A DNA stretch of 64,000 nt from Vibrio aestuarianus (GCF_012395185.1 NZ_JAAZTU010000003.1:1-64000); one strand, 5' to 3'; counted from the first letter of the stretch, positions 48,204 through 58,298 are shown. The notes: generated from the sequence alone by a model not told the origin. Numbers and translations: made by a program.

Positions 48204-50326
48204 TGAACACAGCAAAAGCCTTTAATTTGACCATTGATGAGCAAAATATCGCGTGGCTCGCTATTGATGTCCCAGGCGAGAAAATGAACACGTTGCAAGC
48301 GGCGTTTGCTGAAGAGATGCAAGCCATTTTCTCAGAACTGGACGCGCAAAAAAACAGCTTAAAAGGGATGATTGTCTACTCACTTAAACCAGACAACTTT
48401 ATTGCAGGCGCTGATGTTCGCATGTTGGACGCTTGCCAATCGTCAGCGGAAGCAGCAGCGTTAGCGAAACAAGGTCAGGACATGTTTCAAACCTTGTCTG
48501 ATCTTCCTTTCCCAGTTGTTGCTGCGATTCATGGTCCCTGCTTAGGTGGTGGTTTAGAGCTAGCATTAGCGTGTCACTACCGTGTGTGTACGGATTCCGA
48601 TAAAACGCGTTTAGGTTTGCCTGAAGTTCAACTCGGCTTATTGCCAGGGTCGGGTGGCACTCAGCGTTTACCTCGCTTAATTGGTTTGCTCCCTTCACTT
48701 GATTTGATTTTGACTGGCAAGCAGTTAAGAGCAAAAAAAGCCAAGAAACTGGGTGTGGTGGATGCCTGCGTGCCTGAAACTATTTTGCTTGATGTAGCGC
48801 AGAAGTTTGTTATCGATAATGCAGGAAAAAATAAGAACAAACAGAAGGTTGCAACCAAAGAAAAGCTGATGTCTCATACTCAATTTGGGCGTAAGTTGAT
48901 TTTTGATCAAGCGGCGAAAAAAACTAAACAAAAGACGCGCGGAAACTACCCTGCGGCTGATGCAATTTTAGATGTAATTCGACACGGTTTAGAGCATGGG
49001 TTTAAAGCCGGATTGGAGTTAGAAGCAAAGCGTTTTGGTGATTTAGTAATGAGCTCTGAATCAAAAGCCTTGCGCTCTATCTTTTTCGCGACGACCGAGA
49101 TGAAAAAAGAAACGGGCAGCAGCGCCAAACCTAAACACGTTCAGCGTGTTGGTGTATTAGGGGGCGGTTTGATGGGGGCTGGCATTAGTCATGTAACGGC
49201 TTCAAAAGCGAAAGTGCCAGTACGCATTAAAGACGTTTCTAATGATGGTGTTTTGAACGCGCTGAATTACAACTACAAGTTGTTTGATAAACAGCGTCAG
49301 CGCCGCATTTTGTCTAAGGCACAACTACAATCGAAAATGTCGCAGTTGTCTGGTGGAACGGACTTTACTAGCTATTCGCAGATTGACGTAGTAATTGAAG
49401 CGGTATTTGAAGATTTAAATCTAAAACAGCAGATGGTTGCAGATATTGAGCAAAACGCAAAAGATAGCACCATTTTCGCTACCAATACTTCATCACTGCC
49501 AATTTATCAAATTGCGGAGAAAGCGGCTCGTCCTGAAAATATCATCGGCTTGCATTATTTTAGCCCAGTAGAAAAAATGCCGTTGGTAGAAGTGATTCCT
49601 CATCAAGGAACTTCGGAAGAAACGGTGGCTACCGTGGTTGCACTTGCTCGCCAACAAGGTAAAACACCGATTGTTGTTAAAGACTGTGCTGGCTTTTATG
49701 TGAACCGTATTCTTGCCCCTTACATGAATGAAGCCGCGCAAGTATTAATGGCGGGTGAGCCGATTGAAAAGCTCGATACGGCATTGCTTGATTTTGGATT
49801 TCCTGTTGGGCCGATCACTTTGTTAGATGAGGTTGGTGTCGATATCGGAGCGAAAATTATGCCGATTCTGGTCAAGGAGTTGGGGCCAAGATTCCAAGGT
49901 CCTGATGTATTTGACGTACTGTTGAACGATAACCGTAAAGGCCGTAAGAGCGGCAGAGGCTTCTACACTTACGAAGGCAAGAAAAAAGAAGTGGATAAGT
50001 CGGTCTACAAATTGCTGAAGCTGACTCCGGAATCGAAATTGAGCGACAATGAAATGGCACTGCGTTGTGTATTACCAATGCTCAATGAAGCGGTTCGTTG
50101 TTTAGATGAAGGCATTATTCGTAGCCCTAGAGATGGCGATATTGGTGCTATTTTCGGTATTGGTTTCCCTCCTTTCCTTGGTGGGCCATTCCGTTATATG
50201 GATCAAATAGGTATCGATAAGTTAGTTGAAATGATGAACAAACATGCTGAAAAGTATGGCGATAAATTTGCACCGTGCGATGGTTTATTGACTCGTGCTG
50301 GATTAAATGAGCGTTTTTATCCTTAA
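48203..50326 (+). CDS. fadJ: Multifunctional fatty-acid oxidation complex subunit alpha FadJ
   Basis: FadJ combines enoyl-CoA hydratase and 3-hydroxyacyl-CoA dehydrogenase activities. The 707-residue protein has an N-terminal crotonase domain ([40 protein letters not shown]), a linker, then the NAD-binding [14 protein letters not shown] and the dehydrogenase motif [19 protein letters not shown]. The C-terminal domain has [13 protein letters not shown]. Translationally coupled to fadI. Confidence 0.97.
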   Translation: MNTAKAFNLTIDEQNIAWLAIDVPGEKMNTLQAAFAEEMQAIFSELDAQKNSLKGMIVYSLKPDNFIAGADVRMLDACQSSAEAAALAKQGQDMFQTLSDLPFPVVAAIHGPCLGGGLELALACHYRVCTDSDKTRLGLPEVQLGLLPGSGGTQRLPRLIGLLPSLDLILTGKQLRAKKAKKLGVVDACVPETILLDVAQKFVIDNAGKNKNKQKVATKEKLMSHTQFGRKLIFDQAAKKTKQKTRGNYPAADAILDVIRHGLEHGFKAGLELEAKRFGDLVMSSESKALRSIFFATTEMKKETGSSAKPKHVQRVGVLGGGLMGAGISHVTASKAKVPVRIKDVSNDGVLNALNYNYKLFDKQRQRRILSKAQLQSKMSQLSGGTDFTSYSQIDVVIEAVFEDLNLKQQMVADIEQNAKDSTIFATNTSSLPIYQIAEKAARPENIIGLHYFSPVEKMPLVEVIPHQGTSEETVATVVALARQQGKTPIVVKDCAGFYVNRILAPYMNEAAQVLMAGEPIEKLDTALLDFGFPVGPITLLDEVGVDIGAKIMPILVKELGPRFQGPDVFDVLLNDNRKGRKSGRGFYTYEGKKKEVDKSVYKLLKLTPESKLSDNEMALRCVLPMLNEAVRCLDEGIIRSPRDGDIGAIFGIGFPPFLGGPFRYMDQIGIDKLVEMMNKHAEKYGDKFAPCDGLLTRAGLNERFYP

Positions 50327-50355
50327 TCGCAATGACTCTAACTTAAAGTACTAAC

Positions 50356-50383
50356 AGCGAGGGATTGCCCCTCGCTTTTTTTT
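50356..50383 (+). terminator. Terminator after fadIJ
   Basis: GCGAGGG, loop ATTGC, CCCTCGC followed by eight T. Confidence 0.93.
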
Positions 50384-50446
50384 GTGCGAATTATTCTCAT
50401 TTGTTATAAGATGAAAAAACAATAATGAAGTAAAGAAGGATTTCAA

Positions 50447-50995
50447 ATGGATGCATTAGAACTGCTGTTGAACCGACGCTCCATTGCTAAGCTCAGCTCA
50501 CCCGCACCTGAAGGCAAGGTATTGGAAAATATTATTAAAGCGGGTCTACGAGCACCTGATCACGGCGGTTTAACACCTTGGCGCTTTGTCATCGCTCAGG
50601 GAAGTGGCTTGAATAAACTCGCCAATATTTTAGCGGCAGCAGCACAAGCTGATGACAGTGAAGCGGTGGTGATCGAAAAAGTGAAAAATGCGCCCTTTAG
50701 AGCACCGATGGTCATTACCATCATTGCCAAAGTGACCGCACATGACAAAGTGCCTGCATTCGAGCAGCATTTGTCGGCTGGGTGCGCGGTGCAAGCTATG
50801 CAAATGGCCGCAGTAGCACAAGGTTTTCAAGGCATTTGGCGTTCAGGTAATTGGATGTTTCATCCTGAGGTGCGTAAAGCTTTTTCTGTGCAAGGGGAAG
50901 ATCAAATCGTTGGCTTCTTATATCTAGGAACACCAGGATGTACAGCGTTGAAAGTGCCAGAGCGTGACTTGAGCAAATTTGTAGAATTCTTATAG
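50447..50995 (+). CDS. YdjA-type nitroreductase family protein
   Basis: A 182-residue FMN-dependent nitroreductase-fold protein. The start MDALELLLNRRSIAKLSSPA and the segments AGLRAPDHGGLTPWRFV and GFQGIWRSGNWMFHPEVRKAF match the small YdjA subgroup; the Arg/Ser (RRS) near residue 11 binds FMN phosphate. Physiological substrate unknown; relatives reduce nitroaromatics weakly. AAGGATTTCAA ribosome site. Confidence 0.9.
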   Translation: MDALELLLNRRSIAKLSSPAPEGKVLENIIKAGLRAPDHGGLTPWRFVIAQGSGLNKLANILAAAAQADDSEAVVIEKVKNAPFRAPMVITIIAKVTAHDKVPAFEQHLSAGCAVQAMQMAAVAQGFQGIWRSGNWMFHPEVRKAFSVQGEDQIVGFLYLGTPGCTALKVPERDLSKFVEFL

Positions 50996-51027
50996 AAAAG
51001 AGACCCAGTCAGGCTGGGTCTCTTACA
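50996..51027. terminator. Terminator between the nitroreductase and lysR genes
   Basis: AAGAGACCCAG, loop TCAGG, CTGGGTCTCTT between converging genes. Confidence 0.9.
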
Positions 51028-51053
51028 AGACAACAAAACGTTTAATCTAGAAT

Positions 51054-51929
51054 TTAGTCAGTGTGATAGGCAATCACAAAATCGATAAATAAACGGACTT
51101 TTTCAGGTAAATGATCTTTGTGGTTGTAAAGCATATAAATATCACGTGGGTTTGCTACCCAATCGTGTAGCACTCGCACCAGACTTCCATCTTCAATAAA
51201 CTCCTTTATCATCACATCTGGCATCAAAGTAATACCCAGACCTTCAGAGCAGGCACTGCGAACAACATTGAGGGTGTTTGCTTGAAAGCGGCCTTTGTCG
51301 TTATTAACTATACTTTCCCCTTTGTTATTCGTCAGTTGCCACTTCATTAGAGGGTGACCTTTAAGCAATGAATGGTTACTGAGCTCTTCTGCATGAATGG
51401 GGGCCGGATGTTTAGCCAGATAAGCAGGGCTTGCCACTAAGATATCTTTTACTTCATTAATTTTTCGGGCAATCAGGCTAGAGTCTCTTTGTGGCCCGAC
51501 TCTGAAAATGACATCCCATTCAGTTGGGTCAAGCTGGTCTGCATGATTGCTCGTGGTGAGTTCAATGCTGATATCAGGGTACTGATTCATAAACGCATTG
51601 AAGATGGGCATCATCATGCGCTTGGTCACGTTGGATGGTGAGGATATTTTGAGTTTACCTGAGGCCCCTCGGCATTCGTCAGTGAGCTCTTCAGTTGTTG
51701 CCGCGAGTCTGTGCAGTAAAGGTGAGCACTCTTGAAAGAAGCGTTCGCCGGCTTCAGTTAGCGACAGTTTCCGAGCATGGCGATTCAACAGCCTAAGATT
51801 CAACGAATCTTCAAGTGCTTGAATGCGTCGGGTAATGGTCGCTACTGGGATCATCGTTTTGCGTGAAGTGGCGGTGTAGCTTCCATTTTCGACAACCAGT
51901 CGAAATAGGTTTAGGTCATCTAATTTCAT
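51054..51929 (-). CDS. LysR-family transcriptional regulator
   Basis: 291 residues from the ATG at 51929 (TCAGGA upstream), beginning MKLDDLNLFRLVVENGSYTA. The N-terminal winged helix covers ~1-60 (TITRRIQALEDSLNLRLLNR), and the effector-binding domain starts near residue 90 (GKLKISSPSNVTKRMMMP). An in-frame ATG at 51998 would add 23 residues that are not family-like. Its closest family context is the CrgA/AaeR-like group; target and inducer are unknown. It converges with the nitroreductase gene. Confidence 0.9.
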   Translation of the reverse strand: MKLDDLNLFRLVVENGSYTATSRKTMIPVATITRRIQALEDSLNLRLLNRHARKLSLTEAGERFFQECSPLLHRLAATTEELTDECRGASGKLKISSPSNVTKRMMMPIFNAFMNQYPDISIELTTSNHADQLDPTEWDVIFRVGPQRDSSLIARKINEVKDILVASPAYLAKHPAPIHAEELSNHSLLKGHPLMKWQLTNNKGESIVNNDKGRFQANTLNVVRSACSEGLGITLMPDVMIKEFIEDGSLVRVLHDWVANPRDIYMLYNHKDHLPEKVRLFIDFVIAYHTD

Positions 51930-52166
51930 TATTCCTGACACATTATTTTGCGAATTTGAGTAATTTATACGTATATCATTTGTCAAAGTTTGAGTCATAT
52001 CAACTTGTTTGACGAAAAGTGATATTCAATACATATAGTAGGTAGCCTTAAAAGAAAGTGGAACATTTGTATAAATCTTATTTAGAGACTACCTTATAAA
52101 GTATCGTATCAATCCATCTTATAACAATAATATAACCGCTTTTAAAAGCATTGTGAGGCGATAGCT

Positions 52167-53285
52167 ATGTACAAATCTCACAGTCAAGTCGGTGAGCGCT
52201 CGGCACAAAAACTTATAGAGAATACCCACATCGACCAGAAGCTTATCATGCTCGTTGATGATGATCCTATTTTCAGGCATATCACCAGTGGCTACTTGGC
52301 TTCTCAGGGCTATCAAGTGCTTGAAGCTGAAAATGGCCTTGATGGCTTACGCAAATTAAAAGATGCAGAACCCGATCTGATTGTCTGTGATCTTGCAATG
52401 CCAGTGTTAAATGGTATTGAATTTGTTGAAGAAGTGAGTTTGGAATACCCCTCAATGCCATTGATTGTGGTCTCTGCAACCGATGAAATGTCTGATGTCG
52501 CCAAAGCCTTGCGCTTTGGCATCAAAGATTTTCTACCCAAACCAATTGGTAACCACCAACATCTTGGTTGTGCGATTGAAAGTACGCTAGAAGATTCATT
52601 CAGTCGTTTGGCGGATCAACGTGACTTCTCAACTCAGTGGTTTCGTATTGATGATGATGGCGATGTTCCTGAAGAGCAGGAATTACATTGGCATCTCGAG
52701 TATTTACAAGATAATCCAAATGCTGCGAGAGATTTGCTTCACGCCTTGTTACCGGATAAAGACACCTCGCAAGGAAGTTGGAAATGCAGTTATCGACTTT
52801 TACAGTCTGCTGATGTGATGCCTTTGGTCTTTGATTATGCGTGGCTAATGAATGGGCAATTTGCTTTTTACTTAGTTGATTCAAATAATTACTATGACGA
52901 TGGTGTTGCGTCGACCTTATTGGTCAGAGCTTTATTTCATGACTATCTGCGTAACTTAAAGAGCTTCAGTGCTGATCTAAAAAATATGGCTGAGATATTG
53001 GAAAAGGGGATTGAGTGCGCTAAATCGGCCAACTCCGTCAAAGCGCTATTTGGTATTGCGGATCTCTCTGAAGGAACGGTTTCGCTGTTGCCGGCTGGTT
53101 TGGACTGCCAGTGGTCTAACGGCTACATCAACCAACACATAGCACCTGGCGTTAACTTAGGTGAAAACTGTTTGAAAAATTTTATTACCAAGGATTTACC
53201 GATTAATTCAGCCTGCCAACTATCAAGTAATCGATTAGGTTCCAGCAGCTTTAAACTGGATATTTATCAAGGCAAAGATGCCTGA
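52167..53285 (+). CDS. rssB: RssB-like response regulator
   Basis: A 372-residue protein with an N-terminal receiver domain (residues ~24-145). The acidic pocket is LVDDDP, the phospho-acceptor Asp75 is in IVCDLAMPVLNG, and Lys is in FLPKPIG. The segment VVSATDEMSDVAKALRFGIKD is very close to E. coli RssB (the adaptor that delivers RpoS to ClpXP). The C-terminal half lacks clear PP2C metal residues, as in RssB. I infer the same role in RpoS turnover. Confidence 0.82.
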   Translation: MYKSHSQVGERSAQKLIENTHIDQKLIMLVDDDPIFRHITSGYLASQGYQVLEAENGLDGLRKLKDAEPDLIVCDLAMPVLNGIEFVEEVSLEYPSMPLIVVSATDEMSDVAKALRFGIKDFLPKPIGNHQHLGCAIESTLEDSFSRLADQRDFSTQWFRIDDDGDVPEEQELHWHLEYLQDNPNAARDLLHALLPDKDTSQGSWKCSYRLLQSADVMPLVFDYAWLMNGQFAFYLVDSNNYYDDGVASTLLVRALFHDYLRNLKSFSADLKNMAEILEKGIECAKSANSVKALFGIADLSEGTVSLLPAGLDCQWSNGYINQHIAPGVNLGENCLKNFITKDLPINSACQLSSNRLGSSSFKLDIYQGKDA

Positions 53286-53479
53286 CTGATCGGTGAAGCT
53301 GATTAATTCGCTAGTCGTTATTAGACTTTAATAACCCTAATTTTACTCTGTGTTTGTGGTGATGTGTTTGAGGTATAGTTTGCGCCTAAAACAATAATTA
53401 CCAAATCCGTTTACTTTTCATTAACCCTAATTGATAAAAAGAGCGGAGAAAACAGTCACCCAACACTAGAGAAGTAGCA

Positions 53480-53611
53480 ATGGCAGACAAAGATTTTAAA
53501 GAACCTTATAATGTTTTTTACTTTTTAGGCTTAATCGCCGTCATTTTGATCCCGACTTTACCTGCAACATTGACTTGGATTCGTGTATTTAACGGTTATT
53601 CAGGTTTTTAA
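53480..53611 (+). CDS. 43-residue single-span membrane protein
   Basis: A small frame starting ATG with AGAGAAG upstream: MADKDFKEPYNVFYFLG, then a hydrophobic stretch (LIAVILIPTLPATLTWIRV) and a short polar tail. One membrane span is clear. I recall a family of such ~45-residue Vibrionaceae/Aeromonas proteins (TIGR02808-like), but am not certain it belongs. It is 19 bp before the DUF454 gene and may share its transcript. Function unknown. Confidence 0.65.
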   Translation: MADKDFKEPYNVFYFLGLIAVILIPTLPATLTWIRVFNGYSGF

Positions 53612-53629
53612 TTTTGAACGGAGCTCGTC

Positions 53630-54022
53630 ATTAATATTCGTCATATCTTTCTTAATATTTTTGGCGGGCTTAGCTTAGTTTTAGGTATTATCGGTATTTT
53701 CTTACCTCTACTCCCAACGACTCCATTTATCTTACTCGCCAGTGCTTGTTTTTTGAGAAGCAGCCCTCGCTTTCATTATTGGTTACACCATCACCGTATA
53801 TTTGGTCCAATACTTGATAACTGGCAACAGCATCGTGCTGTCTCTCAACAAGTTAAGCAACGTGGTTGCGTATGGATTATCGCGAGTTTTGCTTTTTCTA
53901 TCTGGTTTGTTCCTCATTCTTGGTTAAAAATCATGTTGTTTATCATGCTTGTGGGATTGATCACTTGGTTTATTCGCCTTCCAGTTCATGAGCAGGTTGC
54001 TAACCAACAAGAAAATCACTAG
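53630..54022 (+). CDS. DUF454 (YbaN-like) inner-membrane protein, apparent ATT start
   Basis: The family-conserved part begins well before the first ATG/GTG/TTG: codons from 53630 read (M)NIRHIFLNIFGGLSLVLG, then GIIGIFLPLLPTTPFILLAS and ACFLRSSPRFHYWLHHH. An in-frame TGA at 53615 limits the start. The only well-placed initiation site is ATT at 53630, six bases after GGAG. This gives 131 codons including the start, and aligns with the E. coli YbaN N terminus. Two to three membrane spans; function unknown. apt lies downstream, as ybaN and apt are neighbours in E. coli. Confidence 0.85.
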   Translation: MNIRHIFLNIFGGLSLVLGIIGIFLPLLPTTPFILLASACFLRSSPRFHYWLHHHRIFGPILDNWQQHRAVSQQVKQRGCVWIIASFAFSIWFVPHSWLKIMLFIMLVGLITWFIRLPVHEQVANQQENH

Positions 54023-54038
54023 CATTATAGAGAAGTGT

Positions 54039-54069
54039 GCCCACTCTTCGAGTGGGCGTTTGTTTTTTC
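54039..54069 (+). terminator. Terminator after the DUF454 gene
   Basis: GCCCACTC, loop TTC, GAGTGGGC, then a T-rich tail. Confidence 0.88.
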
Positions 54070-54175
54070 AGCGACTAGATATATTGGCATATCGATAGTG
54101 CTGAGAGCTCACGCTCTACCACTCTAAGCCTGTATAAGCCTTGGGGTCTATGAGCCAATCGAAGTAAATTAAGTT

Positions 54176-54721
54176 ATGACAACTGAAACTATCTCTCTGA
54201 TCAAATCAAGCATCAAAAGTATTCCTAATTATCCAAAACCGGGCATCCTATTTCGTGATGTCACCAGTTTGCTAGAAGATGCTCAGGCATACCAAGCGAC
54301 CATTGCATTGTTGGTTGAAAAATATAAGGACATGGGCTTTACCAAGGTCGTGGGCACTGAGGCGCGTGGTTTCCTATTTGGTGCACCACTTGCGTTGGAG
54401 TTAGGCGTTGGTTTTGTACCTGTACGTAAGCCAGGTAAATTGCCACGAGAAACGGTTGCCCAGTCTTACGAGTTAGAGTACGGCACCGATACCTTGGAAA
54501 TTCATGTCGATGCCATTAAGAAAGGCGATAAAGTTCTGATGGTTGATGACCTGCTTGCGACGGGTGGCACGATTGAAGCGACCACCAAATTGATCCGTCA
54601 ATTAGGGGGTGAAGTTGACCATGCTGCATTTGTGATTAATCTACCTGAAATTGGTGGAGACAAACGTTTACAAGCAATGGGACTAACCGTCTATAGTATC
54701 TGTGAATTTGAAGGTCACTAA
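54176..54721 (+). CDS. apt: Adenine phosphoribosyltransferase
   Basis: Apt makes AMP from adenine and PRPP. The 181-residue protein has the PRPP motif [13 protein letters not shown] and the conserved [20 protein letters not shown] and [15 protein letters not shown] segments. The apt-dnaX-ybaB-recR order is conserved in gammaproteobacteria. The ribosome site is weak (GAAGTAAATTAAGTT). Confidence 0.96.
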   Translation: MTTETISLIKSSIKSIPNYPKPGILFRDVTSLLEDAQAYQATIALLVEKYKDMGFTKVVGTEARGFLFGAPLALELGVGFVPVRKPGKLPRETVAQSYELEYGTDTLEIHVDAIKKGDKVLMVDDLLATGGTIEATTKLIRQLGGEVDHAAFVINLPEIGGDKRLQAMGLTVYSICEFEGH

Positions 54722-54742
54722 GTCAACCAACTGGAAGTATTC

Positions 54743-56884
54743 ATGAGTTATCTTGCCTTAGCGCGAAAATGGCGACCAACGAAATTTAATGAAGTAGTCG
54801 GACAAGCTCATGTCTTGACGGCGCTTGAAAATGCATTAGCACAAAATAGATTGCATCATGCTTATCTGTTTAGCGGCACTCGTGGTGTTGGAAAAACGAC
54901 CATCGGTCGATTGTTTGCCAAAGGGTTAAACTGTGAAACGGGTATCACCGCCACTCCTTGTGGTGAATGTGATACATGCCGTGAAATTGACCAAGGACGC
55001 TTTGTTGATCTCTTAGAGATTGATGCTGCATCACGCACTAAAGTTGAAGATACTCGTGATTTACTGGATAACGTGCAGTACAAACCTGCACGTGGTCGCT
55101 TCAAAGTTTATTTGATCGATGAAGTTCATATGCTCTCTCGCCACAGTTTTAACGCTTTGCTTAAAACGTTGGAAGAGCCACCTGAATATGTGAAGTTTTT
55201 ACTTGCGACGACTGACCCGCAAAAATTACCTGTTACTATTTTATCGCGTTGCTTACAGTTCAATCTTAAACCAATTAGCGTTGAAAAAATCCATGAACAG
55301 CTAGAGCATATTCTATCAGTCGAACAAGTGGCTTGTGAATCCAGAGCGCTAGGTATGATAGCGCATGCCGCTGACGGCAGTATGCGTGATGCACTGAGCT
55401 TAACCGACCAAGCGATTGCTTTAGGCAATAATCAGGTTATGGTCGATGTTGTTGCGCCAATGCTTGGCACGTTAGATACCGACCAAGCACTGAATTTACT
55501 GCAAGCTATCAGCAGTAAGCAGCCACAAACCGCGATGGAATGTGTAGAGTCTTTAGCTCAACATGGCGTTGATTGGGATGGTTTGTTACAGCAAATCGCG
55601 ACGCAATTACACCGTATTGCGATGTATCAAACATTGCCTGCCACACTAGATAAAATGCAGCCAGATGCTGAAAAAATTCAGTTATTGAGCAAAGCATTAA
55701 GCCCACAAGATGTTCAGCTTTATTACCAAATTGCGTTGAAAGGTCGCGAAGATTTAGCTTTGTCACCGACGGCGCGTGTTGGTTTAGAAATGATTGTCTT
55801 ACGTATGATGGCGTTTCGCCCTGCGTCAGTGTCGCTGGTCAATACTATTAGCACAGATGTGTCTAAACCTAGCGAACCTCAAGCTCAACAGTCAGCACCA
55901 GTTTCTAGTGTTGCAGCTCCATCTCAAACCGCACCCAGACCAAATGTTACTCCTGCGCAGCCGGTAGTATCGACAGAACCGCAACCTGGCTACCCTAGCT
56001 ACGAGGCGGATCGAGAGTACGATAGTCGCTATTCTGACATGAATTATGATGACTCTAATGCAATGGACTATGTACCAGAAGCATATTCGCACGCGTCATC
56101 AGCACCCCCAGTCTCTCAACAACCGGCCACACCGCCACCAGCACAGTCGGTTTCACCGATAGCAGGGTTACGCCATCAATTGCGCTCTCAGCGTAAAGGG
56201 TTAGCTCAACCAGTAAAAGGTTCTAATCCAACAAGGAACGGTGGAAAAAAGTCTAATGCGGCATCTGCTCAACCTGAATCTGTGCTTGAACGCGTTGCGT
56301 CGCACGGTAAATCAGCACGGATGTCGCCTGCATCAAAAACCAAGACGGAGAGCGACCAACCTCTTGGTAATGAACCTTATCAATGGCGTCCAACACAGAC
56401 TGAGGTCATTGAGCCACAACAGAAAACTGAGCTGACACCCACTCAAATTAAACAAGCTTTGGAGCATGTTAAAACCCCTGAAATGGCGGCGAAGTTGTTG
56501 GAAGAGTCGGTAGCCAAAGACCCGTGGGCAGCATTGATTCAAAAACTGAATACAGCAAAATTGGTTGAACAACTGGCGTTAAACTCTGTCTATCATAAAT
56601 CAGGCTCATCAATCGAGCTGACATTAAGAGCGAGCCAAGCTCATCTCAATACCGAACGAGCGCAAAGTGAATTATTGCAAGCGCTCAATGAAGTGCTTAA
56701 TGAAGAGTGTCATCTTAGTGTGACGATCGGCGAGCAAGGTGAAACACCATTAGAGCTTAGAGAACGGCTGTACCAAGCAAGGTTAGAGCAGGCTTTTGCC
56801 AGTTTGGAGAGCGACCCTAGTGTGGTGTTTCTTCAAAAGCGCTTTGAAGCTGAGCTTGACCGCGATAGTGTGAGACCAATTTAA
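54743..56884 (+). CDS. dnaX: DNA polymerase III tau (and gamma) subunit
   Basis: DnaX is the clamp-loader motor subunit; full-length tau also binds the polymerase core and DnaB. The 713-residue protein has the AAA+ Walker A GTRGVGKTT, a four-Cys zinc module (CGECDTC), the LIDEVHMLS Walker B, sensor SRC (ILSRCLQFNL), a Pro/Gln-rich disordered linker (residues ~370-560), and a C-terminal tau domain. A slippery heptamer in codons 501-503 should give a shorter gamma form. Confidence 0.96.
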   Translation: MSYLALARKWRPTKFNEVVGQAHVLTALENALAQNRLHHAYLFSGTRGVGKTTIGRLFAKGLNCETGITATPCGECDTCREIDQGRFVDLLEIDAASRTKVEDTRDLLDNVQYKPARGRFKVYLIDEVHMLSRHSFNALLKTLEEPPEYVKFLLATTDPQKLPVTILSRCLQFNLKPISVEKIHEQLEHILSVEQVACESRALGMIAHAADGSMRDALSLTDQAIALGNNQVMVDVVAPMLGTLDTDQALNLLQAISSKQPQTAMECVESLAQHGVDWDGLLQQIATQLHRIAMYQTLPATLDKMQPDAEKIQLLSKALSPQDVQLYYQIALKGREDLALSPTARVGLEMIVLRMMAFRPASVSLVNTISTDVSKPSEPQAQQSAPVSSVAAPSQTAPRPNVTPAQPVVSTEPQPGYPSYEADREYDSRYSDMNYDDSNAMDYVPEAYSHASSAPPVSQQPATPPPAQSVSPIAGLRHQLRSQRKGLAQPVKGSNPTRNGGKKSNAASAQPESVLERVASHGKSARMSPASKTKTESDQPLGNEPYQWRPTQTEVIEPQQKTELTPTQIKQALEHVKTPEMAAKLLEESVAKDPWAALIQKLNTAKLVEQLALNSVYHKSGSSIELTLRASQAHLNTERAQSELLQALNEVLNEECHLSVTIGEQGETPLELRERLYQARLEQAFASLESDPSVVFLQKRFEAELDRDSVRPI
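56245..56251 (+). other. Programmed -1 frameshift site in dnaX
   Basis: A AAA AAG is in the zero frame as GGA AAA AAG (codons 501-503). After a -1 slip the next codons are GTC TAA, so translation stops one residue later and yields a ~504-residue gamma-like protein. AAGGA at 56233-56237, eight bases upstream, can act as the internal Shine-Dalgarno stimulator known from E. coli dnaX. I could not confirm a strong stem-loop downstream. Confidence 0.82.
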
Positions 56885-56968
56885 TCAAATTAACCGTGTG
56901 TGGGGTTGAATCTATAGTTTAGTAACCCCACTTTATGTGAAACACCCAATGAAACCAGAGAGATAAAC

Positions 56969-57298
56969 ATGTTTGGTAAAGGCGGTATGGGCAACTTAAT
57001 GAAGCAAGCCCAGCAAATGCAAGATCGCATGCAAAAGCTTCAAGAAGAAATCGCAAATATGGAAGTGATTGGTGAATCTGGCGCAGGTCTTGTAAAAGTC
57101 ACTATTACTGGCAGCCACAGCGTACGTCGTGTTGAGATCGACGAAAGCTTGATGGAAGATGACAAAGAGATGCTTGAAGATCTTATCGCAGCGGCATTTA
57201 ACGATGCAGCACGTCGCGTTGAAGAAACTCAAAAAGAAAAAATGGCTTCAGTAACTGGTGGTATGCAACTACCGCCAGGTATGAAAATGCCGTTTTAA
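56969..57298 (+). CDS. ybaB: YbaB/EbfC nucleoid-associated protein
   Basis: A 109-residue dimeric DNA-binding protein of the YbaB/EbfC family, which coats DNA. It starts [18 protein letters not shown], has a coiled helix, then a beta-rich core ([19 protein letters not shown]) and ends [11 protein letters not shown]. It is always found between dnaX and recR. AGAGAGATAAAC ribosome site. Confidence 0.95.
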   Translation: MFGKGGMGNLMKQAQQMQDRMQKLQEEIANMEVIGESGAGLVKVTITGSHSVRRVEIDESLMEDDKEMLEDLIAAAFNDAARRVEETQKEKMASVTGGMQLPPGMKMPF

Positions 57299-57316
57299 CC
57301 AACAAGCAGGTTTTTA

Positions 57317-57916
57317 ATGCGTACCAGTCATATGCTGGAGCATTTGATGGAGGCCTTACGTTGTCTACCTGGGGTTGGCCCCAAGTCTGCTCAACGTATG
57401 GCCTTTCATTTGTTACAGCGCGATAGAAAAGGCGGCTTACAGCTGGCCGATGCTTTAAGCCAAGCGATGACAGAAATTGGTCATTGCAGTGAGTGCCGAA
57501 CTTTCACTGAAGAAGAAACGTGTAATATTTGCACCAACCCTAAGCGCCAAGAAAACGGCCAGCTGTGTGTGGTAGAAAGTCCAGCGGATATTGCCGCTGT
57601 TGAGGCTACGGGCCAATATTCTGGGCGTTATTTCGTGCTTATGGGCCATCTGTCGCCATTAGATGGCATTGGCCCGAGTGATATCGGTTTGGATACTTTG
57701 GACTATCGTTTACAGCGTGGTGGCATTTCAGAAGTGATTCTAGCGACTAATCCAACAGTCGAGGGTGAAGCAACCGCGCACTATATTGCTGAATTGTGCC
57801 GAGCTCACCAAGTGTCCGCAAGCCGTATTGCTCATGGTGTACCTGTTGGTGGAGAGCTTGAGCTAGTCGATGGCACAACGTTGTCTCACTCGCTACTTGG
57901 GCGGCAAAAGTTGTAA
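57317..57916 (+). CDS. recR: Recombination mediator RecR
   Basis: RecR works with RecF and RecO to load RecA on gapped DNA. The 199-residue protein has an N-terminal helix-hairpin-helix ([18 protein letters not shown]), a four-Cys zinc finger ([16 protein letters not shown]), and a Toprim domain ([33 protein letters not shown]). 18 bp after ybaB. Confidence 0.97.
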   Translation: MRTSHMLEHLMEALRCLPGVGPKSAQRMAFHLLQRDRKGGLQLADALSQAMTEIGHCSECRTFTEEETCNICTNPKRQENGQLCVVESPADIAAVEATGQYSGRYFVLMGHLSPLDGIGPSDIGLDTLDYRLQRGGISEVILATNPTVEGEATAHYIAELCRAHQVSASRIAHGVPVGGELELVDGTTLSHSLLGRQKL

Positions 57917-57941
57917 TTCGCTTGAACGCGCTCTAAAGATC

Positions 57942-57975
57942 AAAAGCCGCTGTGATAATCGCCAGCGGCTTTTTC
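57942..57975 (+). terminator. Terminator after recR
   Basis: AGCCGCTG, ten-base loop, CAGCGGCT, with an A run before and T run after; likely bidirectional. Confidence 0.9.
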
Positions 57976-58049
57976 ATTGAACGTTTTATTGGTTGGTCTT
58001 TTTCAAGAAATGAATGGCTACTCTTGATGATGATTCAACCAAGAGGTAG

Positions 58050-58298
58050 CTAGGTTAAAAGCTCCAATTCAGTAATGTTCTGTAGTGCTTCTTGGGCTGT
58101 GTTGCCACAAATTATCGGACAAGCCTTAAACTGGTGGCATACTTTGGGCCGTTCTGGCTTGCCAAACAACTTACATAGATTATCGTCGTTAAGTTGAATG
58201 CAACGAACTCCTGCCGGTTTACCATTTTCCATGCCTGGAATTGATGAAGAAATACTAGGGGCAATACAGCATGCACCACAACCGAGTCGGCATTCCAT
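58050..58298 (-). CDS. YkgJ-family cysteine-cluster protein
   Basis: An 82-residue protein rich in Cys: MECRLGCGACCIAP at the start, then CIQLNDDNLCKLF, CHQFKACPIICG. This is the zinc- or Fe-S-binding cysteine cluster family (YkgJ/UPF0153). ycgN, divergent from it, contains a related cluster. Function unknown. Confidence 0.88.
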   Translation of the reverse strand: MECRLGCGACCIAPSISSSIPGMENGKPAGVRCIQLNDDNLCKLFGKPERPKVCHQFKACPIICGNTAQEALQNITELELLT

